Shown in pieces: positions 1-10,935 of a DNA stretch of 64,000 bases. Each line of letters opens with the position of its first letter. Positions within the stretch are counted from its first letter, which is position 1. The position numbers and the translations under genes are program-made. The notes beneath the pieces are model-generated. The model had not been told where the DNA came from. It saw only the letters and a program-made list of their open reading frames with translations, and searched no databases. This stretch comes from Diphasiastrum complanatum (lineage: Eukaryota > Streptophyta > Lycopodiopsida > Lycopodiales > Lycopodiaceae), in NCBI GenBank assembly GCA_029204225.1, contig CM055098.1:20745097-20809096 (forward strand), written 5' to 3'.

Positions 1-240
1 GTGTTTTTACACCGATTTTCTAACATGTGAAAAATGCGACACTTGCCCTACAAAAAGCCGAAGGTGTCCTACAGGTAAAGACAGTGTCCTACAAATCCCG
101 AAGGTGTCTTCCAAACGCTGAAGGTGTCTTACAAATCCTGAAGGCTGCCCTCAAGTAAAGGCAAAGGCCAAAAGGCCAAAGGGTGTCGCATTTCTAGTCT
201 GCCAAAAATACACAGATTTTCGCTATCAGACCATAAAGCC
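1..240. repeat. Degenerate short tandem repeat
   Basis: About five loose copies of a roughly 25-30 base unit built around GAAGGTGTCxTACAAA, bracketed by ATGCGACA and GTGTCGCA. The wording resembles the TGTCGC/GCGACA modules in the LTRs of the copia element at 53.8-60.5 kb, so this may be the end of a related LTR. No gene is seen here. Confidence 0.4.
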
Positions 241-444
241 TTCACGCTCCATCAACGAACTAATCAGGTTTACAGCTATTATCAATCTTATAATTGTAAA
301 GTTAAGCTAGTACAAGATTCTTCAGCTGATATGTATATATACATGTAATTGAGCGAGGGCAGAGAGATGAGAGGATTATGATACGTAAGGTCAGATAGCG
401 GAGAACGCCTTTCATCGGTAGTTGACTCCTCAGAGTTGGTGATC

Positions 445-446
<2 letters not shown>

Positions 447-529
<83 letters not shown>
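447..529. repeat. (AG)n microsatellite
   Basis: An uninterrupted AG dinucleotide run of about 83 bases. Ser/Leu-rich open frames across it are artefacts of the repeat. Confidence 0.97.
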
Positions 530-532
<3 letters not shown>

Positions 533-693
533 TTTTTAGAACCTTTGCAAATGTCTTGAATCTGGTAGTAGGTTCACGCACTTATCAGCGCAATTGTATT
601 GTGGACTGATCGTTGTATTTACAACTTCAATATACAGATTTGCTATTGTTCTAGACCTTAGCATTCTTGTTGAATGATAATTCTCGATCCTCT

Positions 694-960
694 CACACAA
701 ATATTATCAAGAAGAGAATTGTATGGCTGTCTCTGACGCCTGAATTAATTTTACATTCTCTTCATATCAGGTTATCAGTATTAGAGGATTGCATGGCTGT
801 CTCAGACGCCTAATTGTTTTTGTAATCTTTCTTTCATAGCAGTCTATGACTCCTACACTGATAATCTGATTGCACACACAAACAACTGCTCGTAACTGCA
901 TTCTCCAAGTAATCCACGATCCTCCTGGTTATAACTATTTGTTTTTCCTTCTAATAGAAG
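694..960 (+). repeat. 3' part of the 5' LTR of an old copia element
   Basis: This stretch ends right before a primer-binding site, as an LTR should. It is repeated with about 90 percent identity by eye at 7349-7676, so the two are copies of one LTR/leader. The left end of the LTR could not be fixed; it may extend upstream towards the AG run. Confidence 0.6.
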
Positions 961-972
961 TGGTATCAGAGC
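961..972 (+). other. Copia primer-binding site (tRNA-Met type)
   Basis: TGGTATCAGAGC matches the usual plant copia primer site, complementary to the 3' end of initiator tRNA-Met. A second similar site, TGGTATCAGAACC, lies about 60 bases downstream at 1024, so the leader may itself contain a short duplication. Confidence 0.8.
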
Positions 973-1128
973 TGATAACTATTTCCACCCATAGAGTGAT
1001 ATCAATGTCTGCTCCCACATGAGTGGTATCAGAACCAAGGTTCATTGGATTACTAGAGTCTAGGACTTATTCTAACTCTATAGAACTGTTCTTTCTATTT
1101 GTGTTTCATCTCTGCTACACGATCACTA

Positions 1129-1373
1129 TGGAAGATTCAACCTCAGAGATCCGCTTGATCGACAAATTTAACGGAGATGACTTCCACATGTGGAAGTTCA
1201 AGATGAGGATGATCCTGATCGAGAAAGAACTGTGGGGATACGTAAATGGTTCAATACCCAAGCCGGTAGAATCTAAACTGCTTCCAGCATAGGAAGCAAA
1301 GGATGGCAAAGCACTTGCCATTGTATCCCTAAATCTGAAAGACACTCAGATTGCTCACGTGTCAAACAGTACC
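1129..1373 (+). pseudogene. Old copia gag, N-terminal part (split by insertion)
   Basis: The frame opens with MEDSTSEIRLIDKFNGDDF and continues through FHMWKFKMRMILIEKELWGY, the typical start of a Ty1/copia Gag. An in-frame TAG follows LLPA at about 1290. Coding similarity stops exactly where the younger element begins and resumes after its far end at 6774, so one gag gene was cut in two. Confidence 0.8.
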
Positions 1374-1774
1374 TCTTGAAAAGTAATGCCTATTTTACCC
1401 CTTTTGGCTAAGCATTAGTTAAGTTGTACATAACTCATGGGGCATGTTTTTAATTAAATGCATGAGACCCCCCCTTTTGTTAAGTTATGTAAATTAGTGC
1501 AAGTGGCCCACTTGGCCAAGTAGCTCACTCCTATGGTTGACACCTAGACTTTCCATGCATGTAAAGGAGGTGCTTGCCTCACAAGGGATTTGGAGGACCC
1601 ACGCCCTCCTCTCTCTCTCTAGCAATTCATTTCTTTTTGAGACTTTCGAGTTTGTGAGATGCTCATGTAATTCTCCTTGTGTGTGATATTTCCATAGCCA
1701 AGTTTTCTCAAGCTTTCATAGTTGATCTAGCATCTGAGTTAAGATACTCCATAGCTAGGTCTTGTAAATCTTCA
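1374..1774 (+). repeat. 5' LTR of element A
   Basis: Begins TCTTGAAAAGTAATGCC (the terminal TG has become TC) and ends CTTGTAAATCTTCA, followed directly by the primer site at 1775-1786. It matches 6378-6773 throughout. It carries about 12 extra bases near 1670 and a shorter CT run than the 3' copy. Confidence 0.95.
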
Positions 1775-1786
1775 TGGTATCAGAGC
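1775..1786 (+). other. Primer-binding site of element A
   Basis: TGGTATCAGAGC lies immediately after the LTR and is the common plant copia minus-strand primer site for tRNA-Met. Confidence 0.9.
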
Positions 1787-2243
1787 AGGTTGTCTAGCCT
1801 GTGAGTCTGAGAGTGAGAGAAACTTCAGTGCTTAGATTCTTGAGAAGATTCTTATCTTCTACAAGCACCTCAATCTTGAAAGAGGGAGCATTTGATCTAC
1901 AGGTGTCAGATCACGTGGAGTCTTGCACTGTTGGAGAGCTATTGGCAAGGGGAGTGGGATGATCCAAAAACTTTCTAAATCTAGCTAAGTTTTGGAGAGT
2001 CTTTCTGGAGGAGCTTACACAAAAGTAGGGCGCACTTTCTGTAGGGGCTTCTGGGTTCTGTTCCAGTGGAGCCTAGTGCTTGTGCTAGTGAGGCCACACC
2101 AAGTGGCAAAGACAAAAGCAGGAGCTGAAGGGTTGCCTTGAAGTGGCTACATACCCTAGTTTGGGGTTAAACCCTTGTTGCTGGAAGCTGTTCTTTTCTG
2201 ATCTCTTTCAAGTTGAGCTTCTGTTTTAAGCACAGATTTTAGC

Positions 2244-3083
2244 ATGGCAAGTCTTGGGGAGAGTTTGCTGGGTGAATCTAGCAAACTAGATGGCACAAAC
2301 TACAGAGTGTGGAAGTTCAAGATAGCCAATATCTTGATGGATAAGAATTGCTGGGAGGTCATGACAGGTACAGAACCTGTACCAACATCTGATCCTGAAT
2401 TGAAGGACTACATGAACAGGAGACATAAAGCTCATAGGATAATCAATCTGTCTGTCAAGGACAATATTATTCCTCACATTTGCAATGCAAGGGATGCAGC
2501 TGATGCTTGGACAATTCTGAAGTCTATGTTTGAAACAGTGGATTCAGCCAAGCTGGTGTATTTGCAAAACAGGTTACATACTCTCAAGATGGAAGCAGGT
2601 GCAACAATTGGTGATCATATTACAAAGGTCAAGGACCTATTGGATCAGCTTGCTTCAGTTGGAGAGAAAGTAAGTGACAGGAGTATTGTTCCCATAGTCT
2701 TGAACAACTTGTCATTCAACTATCAAGACTATGTGATGTCCCTTTCTGCTAGGGAGAGACTCCCAACCTTTGGGGAGTTATGTGGTCTTCTTTTACAGGA
2801 GGAGATGAGAAGGAAGAATCTTTCTGAAAGGGAAGATAATCCAGAGCTTGCATTTGCTTCTAAGAAGAAGCAAAACTTTCAGAAGAAAGGCAAAGGCAAA
2901 AAGAAGAACTCAAAGCAAAGCTTGGAGCAGCAGGTGTCCAAGTTACAGGTTGGAGAGGAGTCAAGCACCAATTCTTCATCTACACCCAAGAGGAAGGGCA
3001 ACTGCAACTATTGTGGTAAGTATGGGCATTTTGCTTTTGAATGCAGGAAGAAGCAAAGTGATCAGAAGAAGGGAAAGAACTAG
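2244..3083 (+). CDS. Gag polyprotein of element A
   Basis: A 279-residue Gag that packages the element's RNA. It opens MASLGESLLGESSKLDGTNY and has the WKFKIANIL segment of the copia gag family, a UBN2-type central region (about residues 60-180), a lysine-rich stretch, and one CCHC zinc knuckle CNYCGKYGHFAFEC near residue 253. It ends at a single TAG, and the same frame continues straight into the protease region. The stop may be a mutation of a Gln/Glu codon or a gag/pol boundary read through at low rate; nothing here decides between these. Confidence 0.85.
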   Translation: MASLGESLLGESSKLDGTNYRVWKFKIANILMDKNCWEVMTGTEPVPTSDPELKDYMNRRHKAHRIINLSVKDNIIPHICNARDAADAWTILKSMFETVDSAKLVYLQNRLHTLKMEAGATIGDHITKVKDLLDQLASVGEKVSDRSIVPIVLNNLSFNYQDYVMSLSARERLPTFGELCGLLLQEEMRRKNLSEREDNPELAFASKKKQNFQKKGKGKKKNSKQSLEQQVSKLQVGEESSTNSSSTPKRKGNCNYCGKYGHFAFECRKKQSDQKKGKN

Positions 3084-6000
3084 CAGAGTCACTTTGTTGA
3101 CAAAGTTGCAGAGGAGGAGCAATCTAGTGTGCTTGAGCTATTCACCGCAGCCCTAGCATCTGAATTCACATTTGGTGGATGGTACATTGATTCTGGAGCC
3201 TCAAAGCACATGACACCTCATAAAGATTGGTTCAGCACCTATGAGGAGACAGAAGATGGCCAGCATGTTTGCCTTGGAGATAATTCTACACGTATGGTAA
3301 GGGACAAAGGTACAGTTGCAATACAACTATCATCAGGTGAGGTGAAGGAAATTAAAAGTGTGTTGCATGTACCAGGGTTGGCTAAGAACTTGTTATCTGT
3401 TGGTGCCATTACCAAACAGAACATGGTGGTAGAGTTTAATGATTCTAAATGTTTGGTAAAAGACAAAGAGAAGAACTTCAAAGTGGTAGCCAAGGGAATG
3501 CAAGAAGGAGGTCTTTACAAGCTTTTCACAACCATTCCTAGCCAAGAGGCCTTGTCTGCAAGAGATACTAATCGGGACAAGCTTTGGCATGAGAGATGTG
3601 GTCATTTGAGTTACAAAAGTTTGCAAGTTTTGAACAGGCACAAAATGGTAGTAGATCTTCCTAGCATTAAGTCTTCTTCAGATACATGTGGGGCTTGTGC
3701 ATTAGGGAAGCAAGAGAGGAAAAAGTTTCCAAAGGAGAAAGCTACCAGGGCCAAGGGCATTCTTGAACTTGTGCATTCAGATTTATGCGGTCCCATGCAG
3801 GTCAAATCAGCAGGGGGGGCATACTATCTCATGACCTTCGTAGATGATTTCTCTCGGAAGGTATGGGTCTATTTTCTGAAACTGAAATTTGAAGCGTTCA
3901 AATACTTCAAACAGTGGAAAGCTATGGTGGAAAACCACACAAGAAAGAGGTTAAAGGCTCTCAGGTCAGATAAGGGTGGTGAGTATATTCCTGATGAGTT
4001 CAAAGATCTTTGCAAAGCATGTGGGATAAAGAGACAGTTTACTGCTCCACATACACCGCAGCAAAAAGGCGTGGCTGAGCGGAAAAACAGGTCTATAGTT
4101 GAGTGTGCAAAGCATGCTCAAGGCAAAGGGGTTGCCAAATTCCTTTTGGGCAGAAGCGGTAGCAACTGCTGTTTTTCTATTGAATAGAAGTCCAACCAAA
4201 GCAGTTGAAGGAATCACGCCAGAAGAGGCATATAGTGGCAACAAGCCCAAGGTGGGCAGCCTTCGAGTATTTGGGTGTACAGCATATGCACATATACCAA
4301 AGGACTTGCGGAAGAAACTTGATGCAAAATCCGTAAAGTGTGTCTTTCTTGGGTATAGTGAAGGTGAGAAAGCTTATGTGCTATATGATCTCGAAAACAG
4401 GAGGAAGATCCTAAGTCGAGATGTCATCTTTGATGAAGAGCATGCACCCAAGATACAGGAGCAGGAGAAGGAAGGAATAACTGAGTTCATACCCTTGATT
4501 GATTCCACGGATGAGAATCCTAGTCAAGAGTCATGTAAGCCTCAAGTGTAGGAGCAACAACAGGAAATCGAACCTACTAGTTCGAGACCTCTTTTTGGCC
4601 AAGTACCAGAAGCAGAAGTTGGGGACAAACGGAAGACTAGAACAGTACCATGGGATACATGGTCACCATCCACATCACCTACTGCTAGGAAGAAGCTACC
4701 TAGGTGGTAGTGGGAAACAATCAAAGAAGGTCAAATGATTGAAGAAGGAGAGAGCAGTGAACAGGGTGTCAGAAGATCTCTTAGGTCTCATGAGAGACAA
4801 GAGACTAACTTTGCTCTTATGTCCACTATTCTGAATGCAGATGAGCCACGGTTCTTTCACGAAGCCGTGAGAGAAAAGGTATGGCAACATGCCATGCAGG
4901 AGGAGTACGACTCCATTGTCAAGAATGACACATGGGAGCTCACTACATTGCCAGAAGGGAAGCAACCAATAGGTTGCAAGTGGGTCTATAAGACCAAGTT
5001 TCATGCCAATGGAACAGTGGACAAGTACAAGACAAGGTTGGTGGCGAAAGGCTATGCTCAGCAAGAGGGGCTAGACTATGATGAGACATTCGCACCTGTT
5101 GCTAAAATGACATCTATCATGACCGTTTTGGCTATAGCCTCATATTTTGATTGGGATGTCCATCAAATGGATGTCAAGAGTGCCTTTCTTAATGGGCACC
5201 TACAGGAGGAGGTTTACATGGAACAACCGCAGGGATTTGAAATAACAGACAAGGAGAATCTGGTTTGCAGGCTTAATATGGGCTCAAACAGGCGCCAAGG
5301 GCTTGGTATAGCCGAATTGATGAGTACTTTGCAAGGCAAGGGTTTGAGAAGAGTAAGTCTGATTGCAATCTTTATGTCTTCAGGGAAGGAGAAGACTTTG
5401 TGGTTGTTGTGCTCTATGTGGATGATCTACTCATCACGGGAAGCAATAAGAAGCTTATTGCTTGTGTTAAGAAGAATCTTTCTAATGAGTTTGAAATGAA
5501 AGATTTGGGTTTGCTACACTATTGCCTAGGAGTTGAAGTTTGGAAAGGGAAGCGTTGTCTTTTTATCTCACAGGCAAAGTATGCACAGAAATTATTGAAG
5601 AGGTTTAACATGCAAGAAAGCAAACCAATCAGCACACCCATGGATGCAAGCAACAAGCCATCAAAAGATGATGGTCCAGCATTTGCAGATGAGATGCTCT
5701 ATCGTCAGTTAGTGGGCAGCCTGATTTACCTTACTACCACCAGGCCAGATATTGCTTATGCGGTTGGAATTGCAAGTCAATACATGTGTAAGCCTACCGA
5801 AACACATTGGAAGGCAGCCAAGCGGATCCTACGATATGTGAGAGGGACAGTGACTTATGGGATTGGATACACGGATGACGGGAACCTTCAGCTGGAAGGC
5901 TATTCAGATCCTGATTGGGCAGGTGATAGAGACGATTGGAGATCGACGACAGACTATTGTTTCAGCCTAGGTTCAGGGGCTATATCGTGGTGCAGTAAGA

Positions 6001-6383
6001 AGCAGCCTACTATTGCTCTATCGTCTACCGAAGTTGAGTACAGGGCGACTACGAGGTCCGCCTGTGAAGCCATTTGGTTACGCTGTCTACTTGAGGACAT
6101 GCAGATTGCTCAAGTAAGACCTACATTGTTACATTGTGATAACCAAAGCTGCATTCAGCTTGCAAGGAATCCAGTCTATCATGCACGGACAAAACACATA
6201 GAGGTGGACCAGTATTTTATACGAGAGAAAGTGCACAGTGGGGAGATCAAGCTAGTTTATTGTGACACCAACGACCAGACAGCTGATATTTTTACTAAAC
6301 CACTTAGTAAAGATACGTTTGAAAAGTTCAGAACCTTGTTGGGTGTCAGTTTGAATAAAATTGCTATTAAGGGGGGGTGTTGA
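3084..6383 (+). pseudogene. Pol polyprotein of element A (broken)
   Basis: Domains in order: aspartic protease (WYIDSGASKHMT at about 3180), GAG-pre-integrase (LWHERCGHLSYKSL), integrase core with HSDLCGP, FVDDFSRKVW and GVAERKNR supplying the D, D, E residues, then reverse transcriptase with DVKSAFLNG and YVDDLLITG, and RNase H with GYSDPDWAGD. Breaks: a frameshift near 4115 inside integrase, TAG stops at 4549 and 4708, and a small deletion near 5275 just before the YGLKQAPRAW motif that shifts the frame. The final frame ends at 6383, just inside the 3' LTR. No functional polyprotein can come from this copy. Confidence 0.9.
6369..6377 (+). other. Polypurine tract of element A
   Basis: AAGGGGGGG directly precedes the 3' LTR and is the expected plus-strand primer. 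Confidence 0.85.
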
Positions 6384-6773
6384 AGAGTAATGCCTATTTT
6401 ACCCCTTTTGGCTAAGCATTAGTTAAGTTGTACATACCTCATGGGGCATGTTTTTAATTAAATGCATGAGACCCCCCCTTTTGTTAAGTTATGTAAATTA
6501 GTGCAAGTGGCCCACTTGGCCAAGTAGCTCACTCCTATGGTTGACACCTAGACTTTCCATGCATGTAAAGGAGGAGCTTGCCTCACAAGGGATTTGGAGG
6601 ACCCACGCCCTCCTCTCTCTCTCTCTCTAGCAATTCATTTCTTCTTGAGACTTTTGAGTTTGTGAGATGCTCATGCAATTTGTGATATTTCCATAGCCAA
6701 GTTTTCTCAAGCTTTCATAGTTGATCTAGCATCTGAGTTAAGATACTCCATAGCTAGGTCTTGTAAATCTTCA
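6378..6773 (+). repeat. 3' LTR of element A
   Basis: Begins TGTTGAAGAGTAATGCC, preserving the canonical TG start lost in the 5' copy, and ends CTTGTAAATCTTCA. The target duplication GTACC follows. Confidence 0.95.
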
Positions 6774-7186
6774 GTACCACCTCCAAAGAAGCGTGGGATA
6801 TCCTTACAAGCATCTACGAGACCTAAGATGTGTCCACTCGTCTCTTCTTGAGGAAGAAGATGCTGACACTCAGAATGAGCGAAGGCACCTCAGTAAGCGA
6901 CCATCTAAACGAGTTCAAATAGTTGCTAAACCAACTGGCTGCAATAGGATCATCTATATCAGAAGAAGACTCTACCATGTCTCTTCTTGCTAGTCTTTCA
7001 TCCTCCTATGACAATTTAGTGTTGCTTCTTAGCAACACTCCTGCGATGTCTCTACAAAAATTGACAGCAAGTCTGTTGCAGAAAGAAGTAAGGAGGAAAA
7101 GCTTGTTGACGTCAACGAGTACCAAATCCATGGCACTCTACTCAACCAAGCGAGGTACATTCAAGCTACAAAGCACTATGCTTTGA
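6774..7186 (+). pseudogene. Old copia gag, C-terminal part
   Basis: The gag frame resumes at the GTACC duplication with SKEAWDILTSIYE and continues through the UBN2 region (DHLNEFK, LNQLAAIGSSISEEDSTMSL, MSLQKLTASLLQKEVRRKS). Two in-frame stops (a TAA after IYET and a TAG after LNEFK) show decay. The zinc knuckle, protease, integrase and RT are missing. Confidence 0.8.
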
Positions 7187-7345
7187 GCTATAATGGCAAA
7201 ATAAAAGCTACACTCACATTGACCACTTATTCAGATTCAGATTGGGCAGGAGACGTGGATATCAGAAAATCCACATCAAGCTACATTTGTTTCCTCGTTC
7301 AGAGAACCCATCTCATGGAACAACAAAAAGCAAAAATGCATTTCT
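7150..7345 (+). pseudogene. Old copia RNase H remnant fused to gag
   Basis: Directly after the gag remnant comes the start of an RNase H domain (RYIQATKHYALSY, then YSDSDWAGDVDIRKSTSSY). Everything between gag and RNase H is gone, so this is an internal deletion derivative. The RNase H itself stops near 7345, where sequence identical in origin to the 5' LTR begins. Confidence 0.75.
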
Positions 7346-7348
7346 CTG

Positions 7349-7676
7349 TACACAAACATTATTAAGAAGAGAATTGTGTGGTTATCTCTGATGCTTGAAT
7401 TGATTTTACATTCTCTTCATATCAGGTTATCAGTATTAGAGGATTGCATGGTTGTCTCAGACGCCTAATTCCTTTTGCAATCTTTCTTTCATGGCAGTCT
7501 ATGACTCCTACACTGGTAATCTGATTTCACACACAAAGAACTGCTCGTAACTCCATTCTCCAAGTAATCCACGATCCTCCTGGTTATAACAATTTGTTTT
7601 TCCTTCTAATAGAAGTTGTATCAGAGCTGATATCTATTTCCGCCCATAGAGTGATATCAGTGTCTGCTCCTACATG
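7349..7676 (+). repeat. LTR plus leader copy, right side of the old copia
   Basis: Matches 694-1020 including the primer-site region (GTATCAGAGCTGATA) and the leader beyond it. A normal 3' LTR would stop before the primer site, so this end has the form LTR-leader, as in a head-to-tail tandem produced by unequal recombination. Confidence 0.7.
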
Positions 7677-7720
7677 ATGAACATATTTGCTTCCACCCAC
7701 CAAGCCCTCCCACCATTTGG

Positions 7721-8205
7721 CATTACTTTACTTCAACACATGTCTCCTCTCTTAGTCAGATTGTCTCTATTACCAAGACTTTGGTATCTCCTAAAGACTT
7801 TTGAGTAATTTTTACATAGAAAATTAATAGCTTTGTAAGTATACCCCCCTCCCATTATCTCATCAATAGTGTACTAGTGTAGCTTACTTCGACTTATGCC
7901 TCCTCCCTCACATAGATTTTCTCCACTACCAAGAATTTGGAATGTGCCAAAGACTAAGATGTAGCATGTACTGGGGTACTTTCACATAGAAAAGTGTTAA
8001 CTTATAAATATACTCTCCTCTCATAGACTCATGATTAGTGTAGCTTACTTCAATACATGCCTCCTCCCTCAAGTAGATTTTCTCCACTGCCAAGATTTTG
8101 GTATGTGTTAAAGTCTGTAGCATGGTATGTTTGGGGCAGTTTCATATAGAAAAGTGTTAACTTTGTAACTATACTCTCGTCTCATAGCCTCATAGTTAGA
8201 AATAG
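7721..8205. repeat. Three tandem copies of a ~160-bp unit
   Basis: Three imperfect copies, starting near 7721, 7880 and 8041, each contain TTACTTC, then CxTCCTCCCTCAxxTAGATT, CCAAG and a CATAGAAAAGTGTTAA-like tail. The period is 156-161 bases. No coding frame runs through it. Confidence 0.75.
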
Positions 8206-10420
8206 TAAGCTCAATTGTGATTGTAGTTTACAGTTATGTATTGTTTTAGTTTGGTAGGCTTTAGTTAAAAAGCCAGTACAACTCATCAATCCATGTTTTC
8301 ATTTCTTGTTTCAATACAATTCACAAAGCCAAGCTACCTTTTTTATTTTTCTCTTGTTTGTGTACAACCGCTATGAAAGAAATCTTCTCAATGATTACCA
8401 AGCTCCAATGATTTACTGTATCAAAAGCATGTGTAAGTAAAGGTTGATTGTAGTAAGAGCATGAATCAAAAAGACAAACATGGCTTTAAAATAGTTAATT
8501 TGATACATACTGGGCAACAACGGAAATGAAAATGTGACTGAAATTTGTCCAGCTCTTATGAATAAAAAATTTCTCCATTGATTCTCGATTTGTCAAATCA
8601 TCTTTTTTTTTGTAGCTCTTTGGTAAAATAGTGGATTGACGATGCATATTCAATCTTTTTCATTGATCTGCTCTAAACATAATCTGCAAAAATGTAATTC
8701 TCTTATATAAGTATATAATGAAATTAAGATTCACAAACATGACTATAACCAAATATAAACAACCAGTGTATATGTAGTTCTTACTCCATGCACATTTGCA
8801 CAAAATCATCTATTGCCCAATCGCTCCCGAGAAGTTACGGCAACATGAACTTATGAAACTTATAGGTATCATAATGACAACTTATTTTTTCTTTTTCCTC
8901 CAAATTCAATAAACTACAGAACAAAAACTACAATTGGTTAATAGTGTTACAAAAACTTTGTTAATAAACATGCACTTTTTGAACGATATTTCATGATGTA
9001 CAGAAACGTAAAAAATTGGAATATAGTAGCATCCTCTTTACCTCAATATGGTAGCATCCTCTTGAAAAGAGAATTGCAAAGCTACAATCTTGGAGGATAA
9101 AGAATCTTTGTTATTTTTGGACGTTGAAACAAGTTCCACCTACTCTAAATAGAACAATGATTATTTCCAACAAACCTCTTTTCATTTCGAATAAACGACA
9201 AACCTAAGAACTAACAAAAAACAATGATAACATACAATTCTCTTTAAACATACACATACGAATCATATAAATGTACATGTGAAGTATAAAAAACAAGTAC
9301 ACTTCTAGAAGCAATGGGGTCAAGTCTCATCAACCATAGATTTTGGTTGCACTGAGGACAGAGAATTTGGCATCATAACGTCCACCTCTACTTGAGCTTG
9401 TTGCGTCACATTCAAGTAACATTAGAAAATCATGAGAAATTCAACAGTGGCAAAAGAGTTAAATTAGTAAAAACCTCGATAGCAAGTTCTTTACCTCATA
9501 TAACAACTTTGCTAAACATGATTGTCGTGGCGTCGGATCCTTTTCTATAACAGCTCGCTACATGACATACGAAAAAGATTATGAAATTGTTAGAAAACTT
9601 ATCTCTATCTCTCTAATGAGGTCCATACTTTTTATAAGGCTTTCACAATTTAGAGTATGACATCCCATGCATTGTCTTGTATCTCAAAGTACATGTGTAA
9701 TAATTAGACTCTTAAAAAGAAGTGGGTTTAAATCTCTTTAACTATAGATAACGGTTGAGCTGAACCCAACTGTTGTAGCGTTGGATCCTCCTCTACAGCA
9801 ACACGCTGCATGATCAAAACTGAAATAAGGAATATATCTCATTCTTTCTCTCTTTCTCATTCTCTCATTCTCATTCTCTCATTCTCTCTATTTGTCTCTC
9901 TCCCTCTCTCTCTCTTTTTGTAGATAGCTAGGACCGTACCAAGTTTCAAAAGAAAGAGATGGAGAGAGAGAAAGAAGAAATGAGAAAGCGAACTAACCTG
10001 GGATAATTTTTTCATCATCTTCATCTTCATCTGTACAGTCTTTCGGAGTTTTTCCATTTCTTCACTTCGTCTCTCTATCTCCTTCCAAGGGTATTATACT
10101 AAACTATGCATTATTAATGTACTAGAAACATGGTATGTTGTTGATTTTAGAAAACATTTGATTTTGATGGCCTTTTGTGAAATACCTTTTACTAACTTTT
10201 CTAAATCGTCTTGTACATGTCTTTATTCTAGTCCATGTGGAGCTGGCTAGAAAGATGTCTTTCATCACATGTGGCAAATGGTCTGCCACTATTACGGCAT
10301 GATGAGATAGATCAAGACATTATTAAACGTGGGGCGTTGATGATATTTGAGTTCAATCCTAAGTTGCATAGATTGTGGCATGATGGTTCTATTCCTATTA
10401 ATGTTGTTTTTTAATACCAC
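8206..10420. other. AT-rich stretch without a recognisable gene
   Basis: No convincing coding region. A pyrimidine-rich patch (CTCATTCTC repeats) lies at about 9840-9915. Two related segments near 9530 and 9775 (GGATCCT with CTACA/ACAGC) may be decayed exons of a minus-strand transposon gene, but this is too weak to annotate. Confidence 0.5.
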
Positions 10421-10422
10421 GT

Positions 10423-10841
10423 AAGAGATTATTGGGTTTGAATATCCAACATGAAGGACAGTGGGCATGGACTTTTTGTTCAGTGCAACGTGAAAAAGGG
10501 AGAAGCTCTCTTTCCGTATGGAGGAAAACGTTACAAGTACTCAAAATGGAAAGGCCTTTGGCCGGATTATCCTAGGATGAAGGTGTATGTACTTTACGAG
10601 GATCCACGTGTTCCAATCAAACATATGCGTGTTACGGTAGGGGATGTTATTGATGGAAATGTAGCTAGTTACATTAACAGTTCGTGCAAGTCTAAAGAGC
10701 TAACAAATGTGAAATGGAAATTGGAACCTGGGAATGGTCCATGGATGGAAGATTCGATCGCATGGATATATGATGACAATTTTTCTTGGAGATTTGCATG
10801 ATGGAGATGAGCTATTTGCTGATTATGATTGGGAGGCTTAA
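10423..10841 (+). pseudogene. SET-domain-like protein fragment (copy 1, frameshifted)
   Basis: The open frame (ATG at 10451) gives MKDSGHGLFVQCNVKKGEAL, the GxG/GLFA start of a SET domain, then DGNVASYINSSCKSKELTN at the position of the usual RFxNHSCxPN motif. The closing GEExxxDY motif is present only in another frame (GDELFADYDWEA, ending at 10841), so a frameshift near 10775 breaks it. SET domains are usually protein-lysine methyltransferases, but the canonical His-Ser-Cys is Asn-Ser-Ser here, so activity is doubtful. The same domain recurs at 16.4, 18.7 and 19.0 kb beside CACTA remnants. Confidence 0.65.
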
Positions 10842-10935
10842 TTATGAACATGTCATGTCATGCAAAATTTGATATGGAAGAAAATAGTTCTAGATGGTTA
10901 TCTTGTAACACTTGTGAGCAATGGTTTTATTAATA

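Larger units (their letters stand above)
1374..6773 (+). mobile_element. Full-length Ty1/copia retrotransposon (element A), defective
   Basis: A 5.4-kb element with two LTRs of about 400 bases, a TGGTATCAGAGC primer site after the left LTR, a purine tract before the right LTR, and a perfect 5-base target duplication GTACC (1369-1373 and 6774-6778). Domain order is gag, protease, integrase, reverse transcriptase, RNase H, as in Ty1/copia. The LTRs differ by about seven substitutions plus two indels by eye, so insertion is fairly recent. The coding region has in-frame stops and at least two frameshifts, so the copy should not be autonomous. It sits inside the gag gene of an older copia. Confidence 0.95.

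Noticed and set aside
288-581. Ser/Leu-rich open frame across the AG run
   Set aside because: Created by the dinucleotide repeat; no domain, no splice or promoter support. The same holds for frames at 16166-16877, 16538-16864, 19594-19824 and the Tyr/Ile frames at 15766-16001.
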